Shown: in pieces, positions 1 through 6,036 of the stretch
Layout of the letters: every line of letters begins with the position of its first letter
Position numbering within the stretch: the first letter of the stretch is position 1
Assembly: GCA_016870235.1 (NCBI GenBank)
Contig: VGCB01000097.1
Coordinates: 1-8,200, forward strand
DNA length: 8,200 nt
Direction: 5' to 3'
Source: Actinomycetota bacterium
Lineage (GTDB): Bacteria; Actinomycetota; Thermoleophilia; Gaiellales; Gaiellaceae
Notes under the pieces: model-generated
The model's input: only the letters and a program-made list of their open reading frames with translations
Databases searched by the model: none
Told to the model about the DNA's origin: nothing
Program-made: the position numbers and the translations under genes

Positions 1-2
1 CA

Positions 3-500
3 CCGCCGGGGAGCAGGTCAGACGCCATCCGCGCGTCCCCTTTCCGCGAGGAGATCGAGCAGGAATGGCACAACATGCTCGCCCACCAACTCCCGCACCT
101 GCCGCCCTTCGCCAGCTTCTGGACCGAACTTGATGGAGTCTTCACCTGGCTACAAGGCAAGGAGCGGGCGGCATCACTCCGACGCGCCGAACTCGGTGAT
201 CTCGACCCGACATGGACAGCACCCAAGGCAATGGTGTCCTGGCGCCGCGGCATCCCGCTCGAACTCCTCCGCTTCGCCGGCGCCAACAGGCTCAAAGTCG
301 AAATCAACTACCGCGCCGAACAAGGCCGCCGCGGCCCACGCACCGTCGAACCGTACTCACTCCGCCAGAGCCGGGACGGCAACACGCTGCTCATCGTCGT
401 CAACGACCGCGGCCAGGTCCGAAGCTACCGCGTTGACCGGGTAGCCGGAATCCGCATCACCGACCAGCCATTCCGACCCCGGTACCTCGTTGAGTTCTGA
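3..500 (+). CDS. WYL-domain-like protein, C-terminal part (5' end outside window)
   Basis: The frame is open from the left edge, so the ATG at 75 is probably internal and the real start lies outside the window. The last 70 or so residues resemble a WYL-type fold: a strand with RLKVEINYR, then VEPYSLR, a strand LLIVVND, then RSYRVDRVAGIRIT and the ending PRYLVEF. WYL domains are ligand- or nucleic-acid-sensing modules found in transcription regulators and at the ends of helicase-like and defence proteins. The preceding segment (LPPFASFWTELDGVFTWL) looks helical and I cannot assign it. The gene lies on the element side of a tRNA remnant at 745-786, so it is probably cargo of an integrated element. 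What the missing N-terminal part contains cannot be told from here. The WYL assignment is by motif resemblance only. Confidence 0.6.
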   Translation, partial: PPGSRSDAIRASPFREEIEQEWHNMLAHQLPHLPPFASFWTELDGVFTWLQGKERAASLRRAELGDLDPTWTAPKAMVSWRRGIPLELLRFAGANRLKVEINYRAEQGRRGPRTVEPYSLRQSRDGNTLLIVVNDRGQVRSYRVDRVAGIRITDQPFRPRYLVEF

Positions 501-744
501 TGCGAAGCCGGGGCTCGTCGCAGCCAGGGAATGGCCGCCTCTCCGCTGCAACTCCCGGACGTACCCCGAACAGACATCATGAAGGCGCGCGCAGCAAACC
601 TCGCCCGCGGCAACAATCGTTTGCAATCGAGACACATTCTGTGTCCCGAACCGTGTCCCGAACTCCGCGAATCCACCCGCGTCCACGAACATCCACGATC
701 ACGCAACGAAGCGAGCAAGCCTTAGAAGATGCCGATTTGCAGGT
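501..744. other. Non-coding end of putative integrated element
   Basis: No convincing gene is visible between the WYL-like stop codon and the tRNA remnant. A short direct repeat, gtgtcccgaac, occurs at about 640 and 654 with the first copy reading gtgtcccgaacc. This would be the terminal stretch of an element integrated at the tRNA. No integrase gene is seen here, and it may lie at the other end outside the window. Confidence 0.4.
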
Positions 745-786
745 CTTTTAATCCCAAGGTCGCTGGTTCGAATCCAGCACGGCCCA
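745..786 (+). tRNA. 3' half of a tRNA-Lys(UUU), attachment-site remnant
   Basis: The bases fold as the 3' half of a class I tRNA. They comprise the anticodon loop CTTTTAA (745-751, anticodon TTT), the 3' anticodon strand TCCCA, a five-base variable loop AGGTC, a perfect five-pair T arm GCTGG/CCAGC around TTCGAAT (762-778), the 3' acceptor strand ACGGCCC and discriminator A786. CCA is not encoded. The 5' half is missing: the bases before the loop (CAGGT) pair poorly with TCCCA, and no GGGCCGT acceptor strand or D arm lies upstream. A tRNA 3' half alone is the normal scar where an integrative element has used the tRNA as its attachment site. It implies that the element lies to the left and old chromosome to the right. 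Confidence 0.8.
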
Positions 787-1108
787 TGAGATCCCTGGAA
801 ATCGGTGGGTGCTGGGTGCTGTTGTCCATGCCGCCACCGTCGGTGTCTTGTGATCGAGGAATAGGAACGATCGGGGCCGCCTCACTGTCGTTTCGAGCCG
901 CGGGAACCGAGCGAGGACACACTCGTCCGGTGTCGACGAACTGAGACCGATAAACGAGAGCTCTCGCTGCGCGGTCGACGGCTCGGAGGGCAACGCTTCG
1001 GCGAGCGCGGCGCTCACCACGACTGACGCTCGCGCCGGCTCGCTTCCGCACTCGTATCCCCTCCCGCGGTTGCAGCGCCCTGCTCGCGGCCACTGACAAC
1101 AGCGATTG
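787..1108. other. Intergenic stretch with no recognised gene
   Basis: I see no supportable coding region here. Reading frames on both strands give low-complexity or tRNA-derived peptides. A perfect 12-base palindrome, CGAGAGCTCTCG, sits at 955-966. The stretch may hold the decayed flank of the tRNA locus. Confidence 0.5.
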
Positions 1109-1137
1109 TTGCGCAGAGACGAACCAGAGAATACACT
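1109..1137 (+). promoter_or_regulatory. Promoter of a leaderless transcript
   Basis: TTGCGC (1109-1114) and TACACT (1132-1137) are separated by 17 bases, a normal sigma-70-type spacing. The -10 box ends exactly seven bases before the ATG at 1145, so transcription would begin at the start codon. No Shine-Dalgarno sequence is present. This decides the start at 1145 rather than the upstream TTG at 1106. Confidence 0.55.
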
Positions 1138-1144
1138 TCGGGTC

Positions 1145-1627
1145 ATGCCGACCTTCGTCATCTCCGGTCACTCTTTCTCGCTCGAGCGACGCACGATCGA
1201 GCGTGCGCTCGCGAAGGAGCTCCCTGATCCGCTCACGGAGCACTACGTCGTCGTCCACGGCCGCCGCTTCCCTCCCAAGCAGGTGCTGGCGAAGGTCACC
1301 GGCCTTGACAGAGCCGATTTCACGACCCACCAAGCGCGGCGCATCCTCAAACGGCTCGGGTTCGTCGCCGAGCGCGTCGGCTCGACCACATCAGCGCCCG
1401 ATCGGGGCGCCCCGGACGGGGGACCGTTCGGCGGCCGTCAGGCCGCGGCGCTCGCTCCGTACGCCGGCCAGTGGGTGGCGCTCGGCAAGCCGACCGAGGT
1501 GCTCGTCGCCGCTGACAGTCCCGAGGATGTCCTCGCCTGGCTCAGCCGACACGAGCGCCGGGCCAGCGGCGGCATGTTCCGGGTTCCGCTCTCCGCAGAC
1601 GAGGCGCAGGGCGCGGCACCCACGTGA
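1145..1627 (+). CDS. Two-domain protein: KQ-motif N-terminal domain plus DUF5678-like C-terminal domain
   Basis: This is a 160-residue protein of unknown function. Residues 1-73 form a compact unit that opens with FVISGHSFSLE and contains YVVVHGRRFPPKQVL (34-48), TGLDRADFTTHQARRIL (52-68) and KRLGF. That layout resembles small conserved modules found near nucleic-acid enzymes, but I cannot name the family. Residues 74-102 look like a disordered linker rich in Gly, Ser and Pro. Residues 104-148 resemble DUF5678: YAGQWVAL, then a short strand (EVLVAADS), a helix (PEDVLAWL) and the ending MFRVP. The start is chosen from the leaderless promoter just upstream. The stop codon overlaps the next gene's GTG by four bases, so the two are almost certainly cotranslated. 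No signal peptide or membrane segment is seen, so the protein is probably cytoplasmic. Confidence 0.75.
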   Translation: MPTFVISGHSFSLERRTIERALAKELPDPLTEHYVVVHGRRFPPKQVLAKVTGLDRADFTTHQARRILKRLGFVAERVGSTTSAPDRGAPDGGPFGGRQAAALAPYAGQWVALGKPTEVLVAADSPEDVLAWLSRHERRASGGMFRVPLSADEAQGAAPT

Positions 1628-2016
1628 AGTTCAGCTTCCTCGAGCTCCCAGGGCAGCCGCTCCCGCTCGCGCGACCGGTCGTCCCTGTCCAGGTCGAAGA
1701 CCTCCAGGACGCACCGCAGCTCTGCCTCGTCGACACGGGATCGACCCACAACCGCTTCGGCGCCTGGCTCGCGCGCGCGGTCGGCATCGACCTCTCCGAG
1801 ATCGAGCCGGTACAGATCGCGCTCGGCGGCGGCCTCACGAGCGCCTTCCACACGCGCGCCGACCTCACGATCGCCGGCACCCGCTACGACGCCCCTGTCA
1901 CCTTCTGCGACCCCTGGCCGTACGCGTTCCACCTCCTCGGCCAGGAGGGATTCCTCCGCTACTTCCGCCTCGAAGTCTGCGCCGCCGAGTTCTGGCTCGA
2001 CCTCACACCCGAGTAG
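1624..2016 (+). CDS. Retropepsin-like aspartic protease domain protein
   Basis: This 130-residue protein has the layout of a single-domain retropepsin-like aspartyl protease. It has the active-site motif LVDTGST with Asp37, a glycine-rich strand region (ALGGGLTSAF, 66-75) and a C-terminal LLGQEGFLRYFRLEV (104-118), the expected hydrophobic-Gly feature that closes the active site. Retropepsins work as dimers, each subunit giving one Asp, so a homodimer is likely. The GTG start lies inside the preceding stop codon (GTGA overlap), which points to translational coupling with the DUF5678-like protein. There is no signal peptide, so it should act in the cytoplasm. Its substrate is unknown; the partner protein is one candidate. 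It could also be a catalytically idle, retropepsin-fold binding protein, though the DTGS motif is intact. Confidence 0.82.
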   Translation: MKFSFLELPGQPLPLARPVVPVQVEDLQDAPQLCLVDTGSTHNRFGAWLARAVGIDLSEIEPVQIALGGGLTSAFHTRADLTIAGTRYDAPVTFCDPWPYAFHLLGQEGFLRYFRLEVCAAEFWLDLTPE

Positions 2017-2056
2017 ACGGGCCCGCCGCTCTTCGCGAGGCATCCATCACGACGAG

Positions 2057-2106
2057 CGGAGTCTCGGAAGCCGCCTCTGTTGTCAACCGAGACGAATCGG
2101 AGTCTC
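2057..2106. repeat. Short repeats and stem between convergent genes
   Basis: CGGAGTCTC occurs twice as a direct repeat (2057-2065 and 2098-2106). GTCTCGG (2061-2067) can pair with CCGAGAC (2087-2093) across a 19-base loop. It lies between the convergent ends of the protease and aldo/keto reductase genes, so it may act in termination, but no T-tract is present and the loop is long. Confidence 0.3.
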
Positions 2107-2116
2107 CGGACATCCA

Positions 2117-3034
2117 TTAGCTCCGTTCGCCGATCTCCGCGCCCACGAGGATCTCGTCGAGGCGTGCGAGCTCTTCGGTGGTGAAGCTGAGGCAGCGGAG
2201 CGTGCCGACCGCGTCCTCGACCTGAGACGCGCGGCTCGCACCGATCAGGGCCGAGGTGACCTGCGGGTGCCGAAGTACCCACGCGAGCGCCATCTGGGCG
2301 AGCGTCTGCCCACGCGCGGTGGCGTGGGCGCCAAGGCGCTCCACGACGCGCAGCATCGTCGCGGTGACCTGATCCGCTCTCAGGAACCCGTACGGCTTGC
2401 CGGCCCGTGAATCGGGCGGGATGCCGCCGAGGTACCGATCCGTGAGGAGTCCCTGGGCGAGCGGCGAGAAGGGGATGCACCCGATCCCCTCTTCCTCGAG
2501 CGCGCGGAGCAGGCCGCCCTCGATCCACCGATTGAGCATGCTGTATTTCGGCTGGTGGATCACGCACGGCGTGCCGAGCCGCTGGAGGATCGCCGCAGCG
2601 GCGCGCGTCTCGTCGGCGGGGTAGTTCGAGATGCCGGCGTACAGCGCCTTGCCGCTGCGCACCGCGTGATCGAGCGCGCCCATCGTCTCCTCGAGCGGCG
2701 TGGCAGGGTCGGGCCGGTGGTGGTAGAAGATGTCCACGTAGTCCAGCCCCATCCGCCGCAGGCTCTGATCCAGGCTCGCCACGAGATACTTGCGCGAGCC
2801 CCAGTCGCCGTACGGCCCGGCCCACATCACGTATCCCGCCTTGGTCGAGATCACGAGCTCGTCGCGGTAGGGTCGCAGGTCCCCGGCGAGCAACCGGCCG
2901 AACGCCTCTTCGGCGCTGCCTGGCGGCGGACCGTAGTTGTTCGCGAGATCGAAGTGCGTGATGCCGAGGTCGAAGGCGCGCCTCACGATGGCGCGGCCGT
3001 CCTCGAATCGATCGACGCCGCCGAAGTTGTGCCA
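2117..3034 (-). pseudogene. Aldo/keto reductase (YghZ/L-glyceraldehyde-3-phosphate reductase type), 5'-truncated
   Basis: The protein clearly belongs to the aldo/keto reductases related to YghZ and Kv-channel beta subunits, NADPH-dependent carbonyl reductases. Numbered from the GTG at 2986, it shows FDLANNYGPPPGSAEE with the Asp13 and Tyr18 of the catalytic tetrad, ISTKAG with Lys49 and YHHRPDP with the His at 90. Further on come the HQPKYSMLNRWIE and FSPLAQGLLT blocks and the cofactor-binding SALIGASR near the C-terminus. Homology continues upstream of that GTG for 16 codons to a WHNFGG motif (Trp codon at 3034-3032), then stops. The usual first 20-odd residues (YRRLGRSG-type hairpin and first barrel strand) are gone. 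An in-frame TGA lies at 3085-3083 with no ATG, GTG or TTG start between it and the homology. The gene has lost its start and is probably inactive, although a shortened 289-residue product from 2986 could be made. Confidence 0.8.
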
Positions 3035-3106
3035 CCGCCGATTTCTGGGACACCTCGACGGAGCTGGAGTCGTCGATGGAGTTCACACTCTGGTGGTAGG
3101 GCCCGG

Positions 3107-3496
3107 GTGGTAGTCCCGGCGGCGGTGCGGGACGAGCTCGTCGCCCACGCTGCGGCCGAGAGCCCCAACGAGTGCTGCGGCCTCGTCGCCTTCCGCGACG
3201 GAGTCGCCGAGCGCTACCTGCCGGCGGTCAACGAGGAGCCCAGCCCCTACTACTTCAAGCTGCGGCCGGGCAGCCCGCTCGACTTCTTCCTGGAGGACGA
3301 GGGCTACGAGCTCGCGATCTTCCACTCGCACCTCTCGTCGCCGCCCCGCCCCTCGCGCACCGACGTCGAGAACATCGGGCAGTGGGAGGGCAAGCCGTAC
3401 CTGATCTACTCGCTGCGCCTCGACGAGCTGAGGGCGTGGCGGATCGCGGGCGGGCGGATCGAGGAGCTGCCGCTCGCCGACCCGGCGTCGCGCTGA
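3107..3496 (+). CDS. JAMM/MPN-domain metalloprotease (M67 type)
   Basis: This 129-residue, single-domain protein of the JAB1/MPN (JAMM) family has all expected zinc-site residues: Glu22 in the PNECCGL motif, and the HxH-x7-S-x2-D signature as His73, His75, Ser83 and Asp86. Bacterial relatives such as Mec+ cleave a peptide from a sulfur-carrier protein in cysteine biosynthesis; related enzymes cut isopeptide bonds. The GTG at 3107 fits the normal N-terminus (VVVPAAVRDELVAHA) and the usual length. No good Shine-Dalgarno is seen. The start lies only 72 bases from the broken end of the divergent reductase, so its native promoter may have been replaced. Usual partners of Mec-type genes (a ThiS/MoaD-like sulfur carrier and a cysteine synthase) are not next to it, so its substrate cannot be assigned. 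Confidence 0.85.
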   Translation: MVVPAAVRDELVAHAAAESPNECCGLVAFRDGVAERYLPAVNEEPSPYYFKLRPGSPLDFFLEDEGYELAIFHSHLSSPPRPSRTDVENIGQWEGKPYLIYSLRLDELRAWRIAGGRIEELPLADPASR

Positions 3497-3497
3497 C

Positions 3498-3523
3498 GGA
3501 GGCTGGCGCCGCGGCCGGCCTCC
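3498..3523 (+). terminator. Strong hairpin after the JAMM gene
   Basis: GGAGGCTGGC (3498-3507) pairs with GCCGGCCTCC (3514-3523) around a six-base loop, with nine Watson-Crick pairs and one T-G wobble. It begins two bases after the stop codon. No T-tract follows. It lies between two convergent genes and may stop transcription from either side. Confidence 0.45.
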
Positions 3524-3551
3524 GGTCGTGCCCCGTTGCGCGAGCGATGGT

Positions 3552-3851
3552 CTAGGAGACGGTGAAGCTGCCCTTCATGATCGACGCGTGCGGGTCGCAC
3601 ACGTACTTGTAGGTGCCCTTCTTGAGCACCACCTGCCAGGTGGAGGCGCCCTTGGCCGCGACGCCGGAGTCCCTGTCGAGGCCGGGGCCGGTGAGGTGGA
3701 AGTTGTGGATGCCGGTCGTGTCGCTGACCTTGATCCTGTAGAGGCCGGCCTTGAGGCTCGTGAACTTGCGGCCCTTGGCGTCGGTCAGGGTGATCTTGAA
3801 GCTCGAGTCGGGGCCGACCGAGGCCAGCAGGGTGGGCGAGGCGGCGGCGGC
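3552..3851 (-). pseudogene. Cupredoxin-like copper-binding protein, N-terminal signal lost
   Basis: About 99 residues match a small secreted cupredoxin (plastocyanin/azurin-like fold). The features are a strand pattern FKITLTDAKG, LKAGLYRIKVSD, then IHNFHLTGPG with the first His ligand region, and a C-terminal loop YVCDPHASIMKGSFTV carrying the Cys, His and Met copper ligands. Such proteins carry electrons outside the cell and normally begin with a signal peptide. Here the mature part starts cleanly (AAAASPTLL, typical of residues around a cleavage site), but the frame upstream encodes no hydrophobic segment, no basic N-terminus and no nearby start codon. I read it as a 5'-truncated gene. A short frameshift upstream cannot fully be ruled out, but other frames show no signal peptide either. 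Confidence 0.75.
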
Positions 3852-3998
3852 CCCCTCCCCTCCGACGCCATAGGCTCCGCCTGAGTCGAGTCGGACGCGT
3901 CTGCAGGGACGCCAACGGAGATCGGCTCGGCTTCCCGTGTTCTGACACCACGGTGGCGACGGCGCCCGAAGGACGCATCTGGCAGAGTTGACGCTCCC
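3852..3998. other. Unassigned sequence at a break between gene remnants
   Basis: Nothing recognisable is encoded on either strand. This stretch takes the place where the cupredoxin signal sequence and promoter should be, and it borders an orphan C-terminal reading frame on the other side, so at least one rearrangement joint probably lies within it. Confidence 0.4.
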
Positions 3999-4106
3999 AT
4001 GCTCGCACTCGCGGGCGGCGGGCTCGAGGTCGAGTACACGCAGGTCCCGAACTGGCGCGAGCTCGTCGAGGCGCACTTCGCCGTGGAGTCGTACTTCGCG
4101 GCCTGA
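3999..4106 (+). pseudogene. Orphan C-terminal protein fragment
   Basis: A 35-residue frame starts at ATG 3999 and ends at TGA 4106. It reads as a plausible protein C-terminus: after LALAGGGLEVEYTQVPNW comes an amphipathic RELVEAHFAVESYF, and the codon use fits the genome. I do not recognise the family. It is too short for a complete enzyme and has no visible ribosome binding site. It is best read as the tail of a gene whose 5' part was removed, by analogy with the neighbouring cut genes. A small independent gene is possible but less likely. Confidence 0.35.
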
Positions 4107-4108
4107 TG

Positions 4109-4114
4109 TAGACT
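4109..4114 (+). promoter_or_regulatory. -10 box of a leaderless promoter for the IPT/TIG gene
   Basis: TAGACT is preceded by TGATG, giving an extended -10 look. It ends seven bases before the GTG at 4122, the same geometry as at 1132-1145. Transcription would start at the start codon, which explains the absence of a Shine-Dalgarno sequence. No clear -35 box is seen. Confidence 0.45.
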
Positions 4115-4121
4115 CCGGCTT

Positions 4122-5441
4122 GTGAACAGCGTCAATCGCGCAGGGATTGCCCTCGTCCTCGGCGTGGTTGCTGCCGGTGTCTCGGGCGCGGCCGTCGCAT
4201 CGCGGGCCGCAGCCCCGACCATCGCAATCGTGTCCCCGACGCACGCCCTGCCCGGCCAGCGGATCACCCTCTACGGCACGAACCTCGCCTCGACCGGGAC
4301 GGTGCTCTTCACCGTTCCCGACGGCGGGCGCCGCGCCACCACCGACTTCACCGCCTACGAGACGCGGATCCGCGTGCGCGTCCCGTTCTGGGCGGTCACC
4401 GGCAAGCTCCAGGTCTCGAGCCCGGACGGAATCGCCGAGAGCGCCGAGCCCTTCGTCGTCGACGCGAGCAAGCGGCCGCCGGTGGTCACCGGCGTCGAGC
4501 CCGACCACGGCATCAGGCTCTCCATCGTCGAGATCCGCGGCACCCGCTTCTACGGTGCCACGCGCGTCGTCTTCGGGAGCCCGGGGTTCCCTGCCGACGA
4601 GTTCGAGGTGCTCTCGGCGACGCGGATCCGCGTCCGCGTCCCGCGCAGCGCCTTCAGCGGCCCGGTGACCGTGACGACGCCCGCCGGCTCGGACTCGAGC
4701 CCGCAGCCGTTCACCGTGGACGCGGGGCCGGTGCCCGGGCCGCAGCTCTCCAACCCGCTCTCGATCGAGAGCGTGTGGCCCGAAGAGGCCCGCGCCTGGA
4801 CGCGCGTGACCGTGCGCGGCCCTGCGCTGCGGACGCTCTGGCGCGCCGGCCCGAGCCCGAGGGAGATCAAGTTCGGCGACGTCCCGGTCAACGTGAGCTC
4901 GTACCCGTGCTTCGAGCCCGACGGCAGCGAGGTCGCCTGCGTGGCCGAGGGCAACGACGCCGACTCCCTCAGCGTGTACGTGCCCGCCTGCGTCGTCTCC
5001 GGGAAGGTCAGGGTGACGATCGGCACGCGCAGCGCCTCCTCGCCGCAGGTGTTCACGCTCGCGCGCAGCACACCCCCCGGCGTGCAGCCCGAGGTCGCCG
5101 GCTTCTGGCCGGAGAGCGTGCGCATGTTCGACAGCGTGCTCGTCTACGGCACGGGCCTGAACGTCGGGTTGACTGCGGTCGATGAGACGCGTGCGCTCTT
5201 CTACCTCGTCGGCGAGCCGGGGCCGGCGGCGGGGCAGCGGCTCCATCTGCACCCCCGTCACCGCGGGGACCCGCATGTCGGGCGCGCGGTGCGCCCCCTG
5301 ATCGGCGAGCAGGCGGTGGCGGTCGACATCCGCGGCGTCCCGGCAGGCAGCTACCGGCTCCAGGTCCTCCGCGAGCGGCCGCCGGCCGGAGCGGGAACGG
5401 GCTGCACGACGAGCGCCGCCGTGCTGACGATCAGGCCGTAG
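4122..5441 (+). CDS. Secreted protein with IPT/TIG-like repeats
   Basis: This 439-residue protein begins with a signal peptide (short polar start with Arg6, hydrophobic core ALVLGVVAAGVSGAAV, probable cleavage near residues 27-31). At least four immunoglobulin-like IPT/TIG-type units follow, at about residues 31-115, 119-200, 214-316 and 321-439. Each opens with a turn such as IVSPTHALPGQRITLYGTNL or VEPDHGIRLSIVEIRGTRF and the first two end on TRIRVRVP...SG..V.V. Only one Cys pair each is seen in repeat three (PCFEP and VACVAEG, plus PACVV). The protein has no membrane anchor or sortase motif, so it is probably released or surface-held by partners. Such domains commonly act as adhesion or scaffold modules; the ligand is unknown. 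Residues 367-390 have an unusual His/Arg-rich composition, discussed under findings. The start is set by the leaderless promoter. Confidence 0.75.
   Translation: MNSVNRAGIALVLGVVAAGVSGAAVASRAAAPTIAIVSPTHALPGQRITLYGTNLASTGTVLFTVPDGGRRATTDFTAYETRIRVRVPFWAVTGKLQVSSPDGIAESAEPFVVDASKRPPVVTGVEPDHGIRLSIVEIRGTRFYGATRVVFGSPGFPADEFEVLSATRIRVRVPRSAFSGPVTVTTPAGSDSSPQPFTVDAGPVPGPQLSNPLSIESVWPEEARAWTRVTVRGPALRTLWRAGPSPREIKFGDVPVNVSSYPCFEPDGSEVACVAEGNDADSLSVYVPACVVSGKVRVTIGTRSASSPQVFTLARSTPPGVQPEVAGFWPESVRMFDSVLVYGTGLNVGLTAVDETRALFYLVGEPGPAAGQRLHLHPRHRGDPHVGRAVRPLIGEQAVAVDIRGVPAGSYRLQVLRERPPAGAGTGCTTSAAVLTIRP
4362..4643 (+). repeat. Internal 24-base direct repeat in the IPT/TIG gene
   Basis: The 24 bases at 4362-4385 recur at 4620-4643 with one mismatch (GTGCGC against GTCCGC). 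Both encode TRIRVRVP at the same place in successive repeats, pointing to internal duplication of the domain. Confidence 0.7.
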
Positions 5442-5461
5442 AAACCCTGACCTCGGGGCAA

Positions 5462-5478
5462 GCGCCGGTCGCCGGCGC
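5462..5478 (+). terminator. Possible hairpin terminator after the IPT/TIG gene
   Basis: GCGCCGG and CCGGCGC form a perfect seven-pair stem with loop TCG, about 20 bases after the stop codon. There is no T-tract, and such GC palindromes are common here by chance. The rest of the gap to 5623 shows nothing else I can name. Confidence 0.3.
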
Positions 5479-5623
5479 GCCGACCGACCTCACTCGGGCC
5501 GCGGCTACCGGACACCCGACGAGGCACGCCGGACATGGGAAGGTGGACAACCACTCCTGAAAACCGCGGCCTGGCCTGTCAACACCGGCAGGGTGAAGCG
5601 CCCTGGATTGGTTGGAGGCTTGG

Positions 5624-6036
5624 TTATTTGGTTGCCAGGTTCACGGTGGTGTCGTGAACGGGTGGTGGGTCCTTTCTACTCGATCCCGACCGAAGCTGCG
5701 CAGTCCCACGGAAACGCTGTGCCGGGGATGCTGGGACATGGACGCCGGGCTCGTCGGCGCTCTCCGGGCGTTCTGTGGCTTCGAACTCGGCGGGCGGGAC
5801 GTCGCCGAGGGCCTCATGGAGGCGTTCGTGGTTGTAGAAGCTGATCCAGGCCAGGGTCTCGTGCTCGACCCGTTCGTGGCTGGTCAGCCCGATCCAGTCG
5901 ACGAGCTCTGTCTTGAACGTCGCGACCCACGCTTCGGCCATCGCGTTGTCGTAGGCGTCACCACGACTTCCGACCGAGGGGCGATCTGCAGCGCATCGAG
6001 CCGGTCGGTGTAGACCAGGCTCGTGTACCGCGACCC
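5624..6036 (-). mobile_element. IS3-family transposase (OrfB) remnant, frameshifted
   Basis: The reverse strand encodes the C-terminal third of an IS3-type OrfB transposase (DDE/rve integrase fold). GSRYTSLVYTDRL is the segment that normally follows the second catalytic Asp. Next come PSVGSRGDAYDNAMAEAW, which contains the catalytic Glu, then FKTELVD, FYNHERLHEALGD and PPAEFEA, the usual end of the family. The first two Asp residues and the rest of the transposase are missing, as is OrfA. One base is lacking in the C run at 5978-5981, so YTDRLDALQIAP and PSVGS lie in different frames. After about 5778 the frame runs on to a TAA at 5624 through about 50 residues that do not resemble the family, so it probably reads outside the element. 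No clear terminal inverted repeat is identified. It is a dead scar. Confidence 0.85.

Noticed and set aside
722..1333. Reverse-strand frame beginning with an AGFEPATLGL-type sequence, and the overlapping LDSNQRPWD and NPKVAGSNPARP frames
   Set aside because: These are well-known spurious translations across a tRNA 3' end; they arise from the tRNA-Lys remnant at 745-786 and have no other protein features.
1959..3086. 375-codon reverse frame overlapping the aldo/keto reductase
   Set aside because: Arg-rich shadow of the reductase in another frame, with no recognisable domain.
3552..5276. Long 574-codon reverse frame
   Set aside because: Only its last 100 codons match a protein (the cupredoxin). 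The rest is the Arg/Ala-rich antisense shadow of the IPT/TIG gene.
3045..5738. Shared CTGGGACA at 3045-3052 and 5731-5738 as possible ends of the same IS
   Set aside because: Eight matching bases, in the same orientation, with no extended similarity or target duplication; chance is sufficient.
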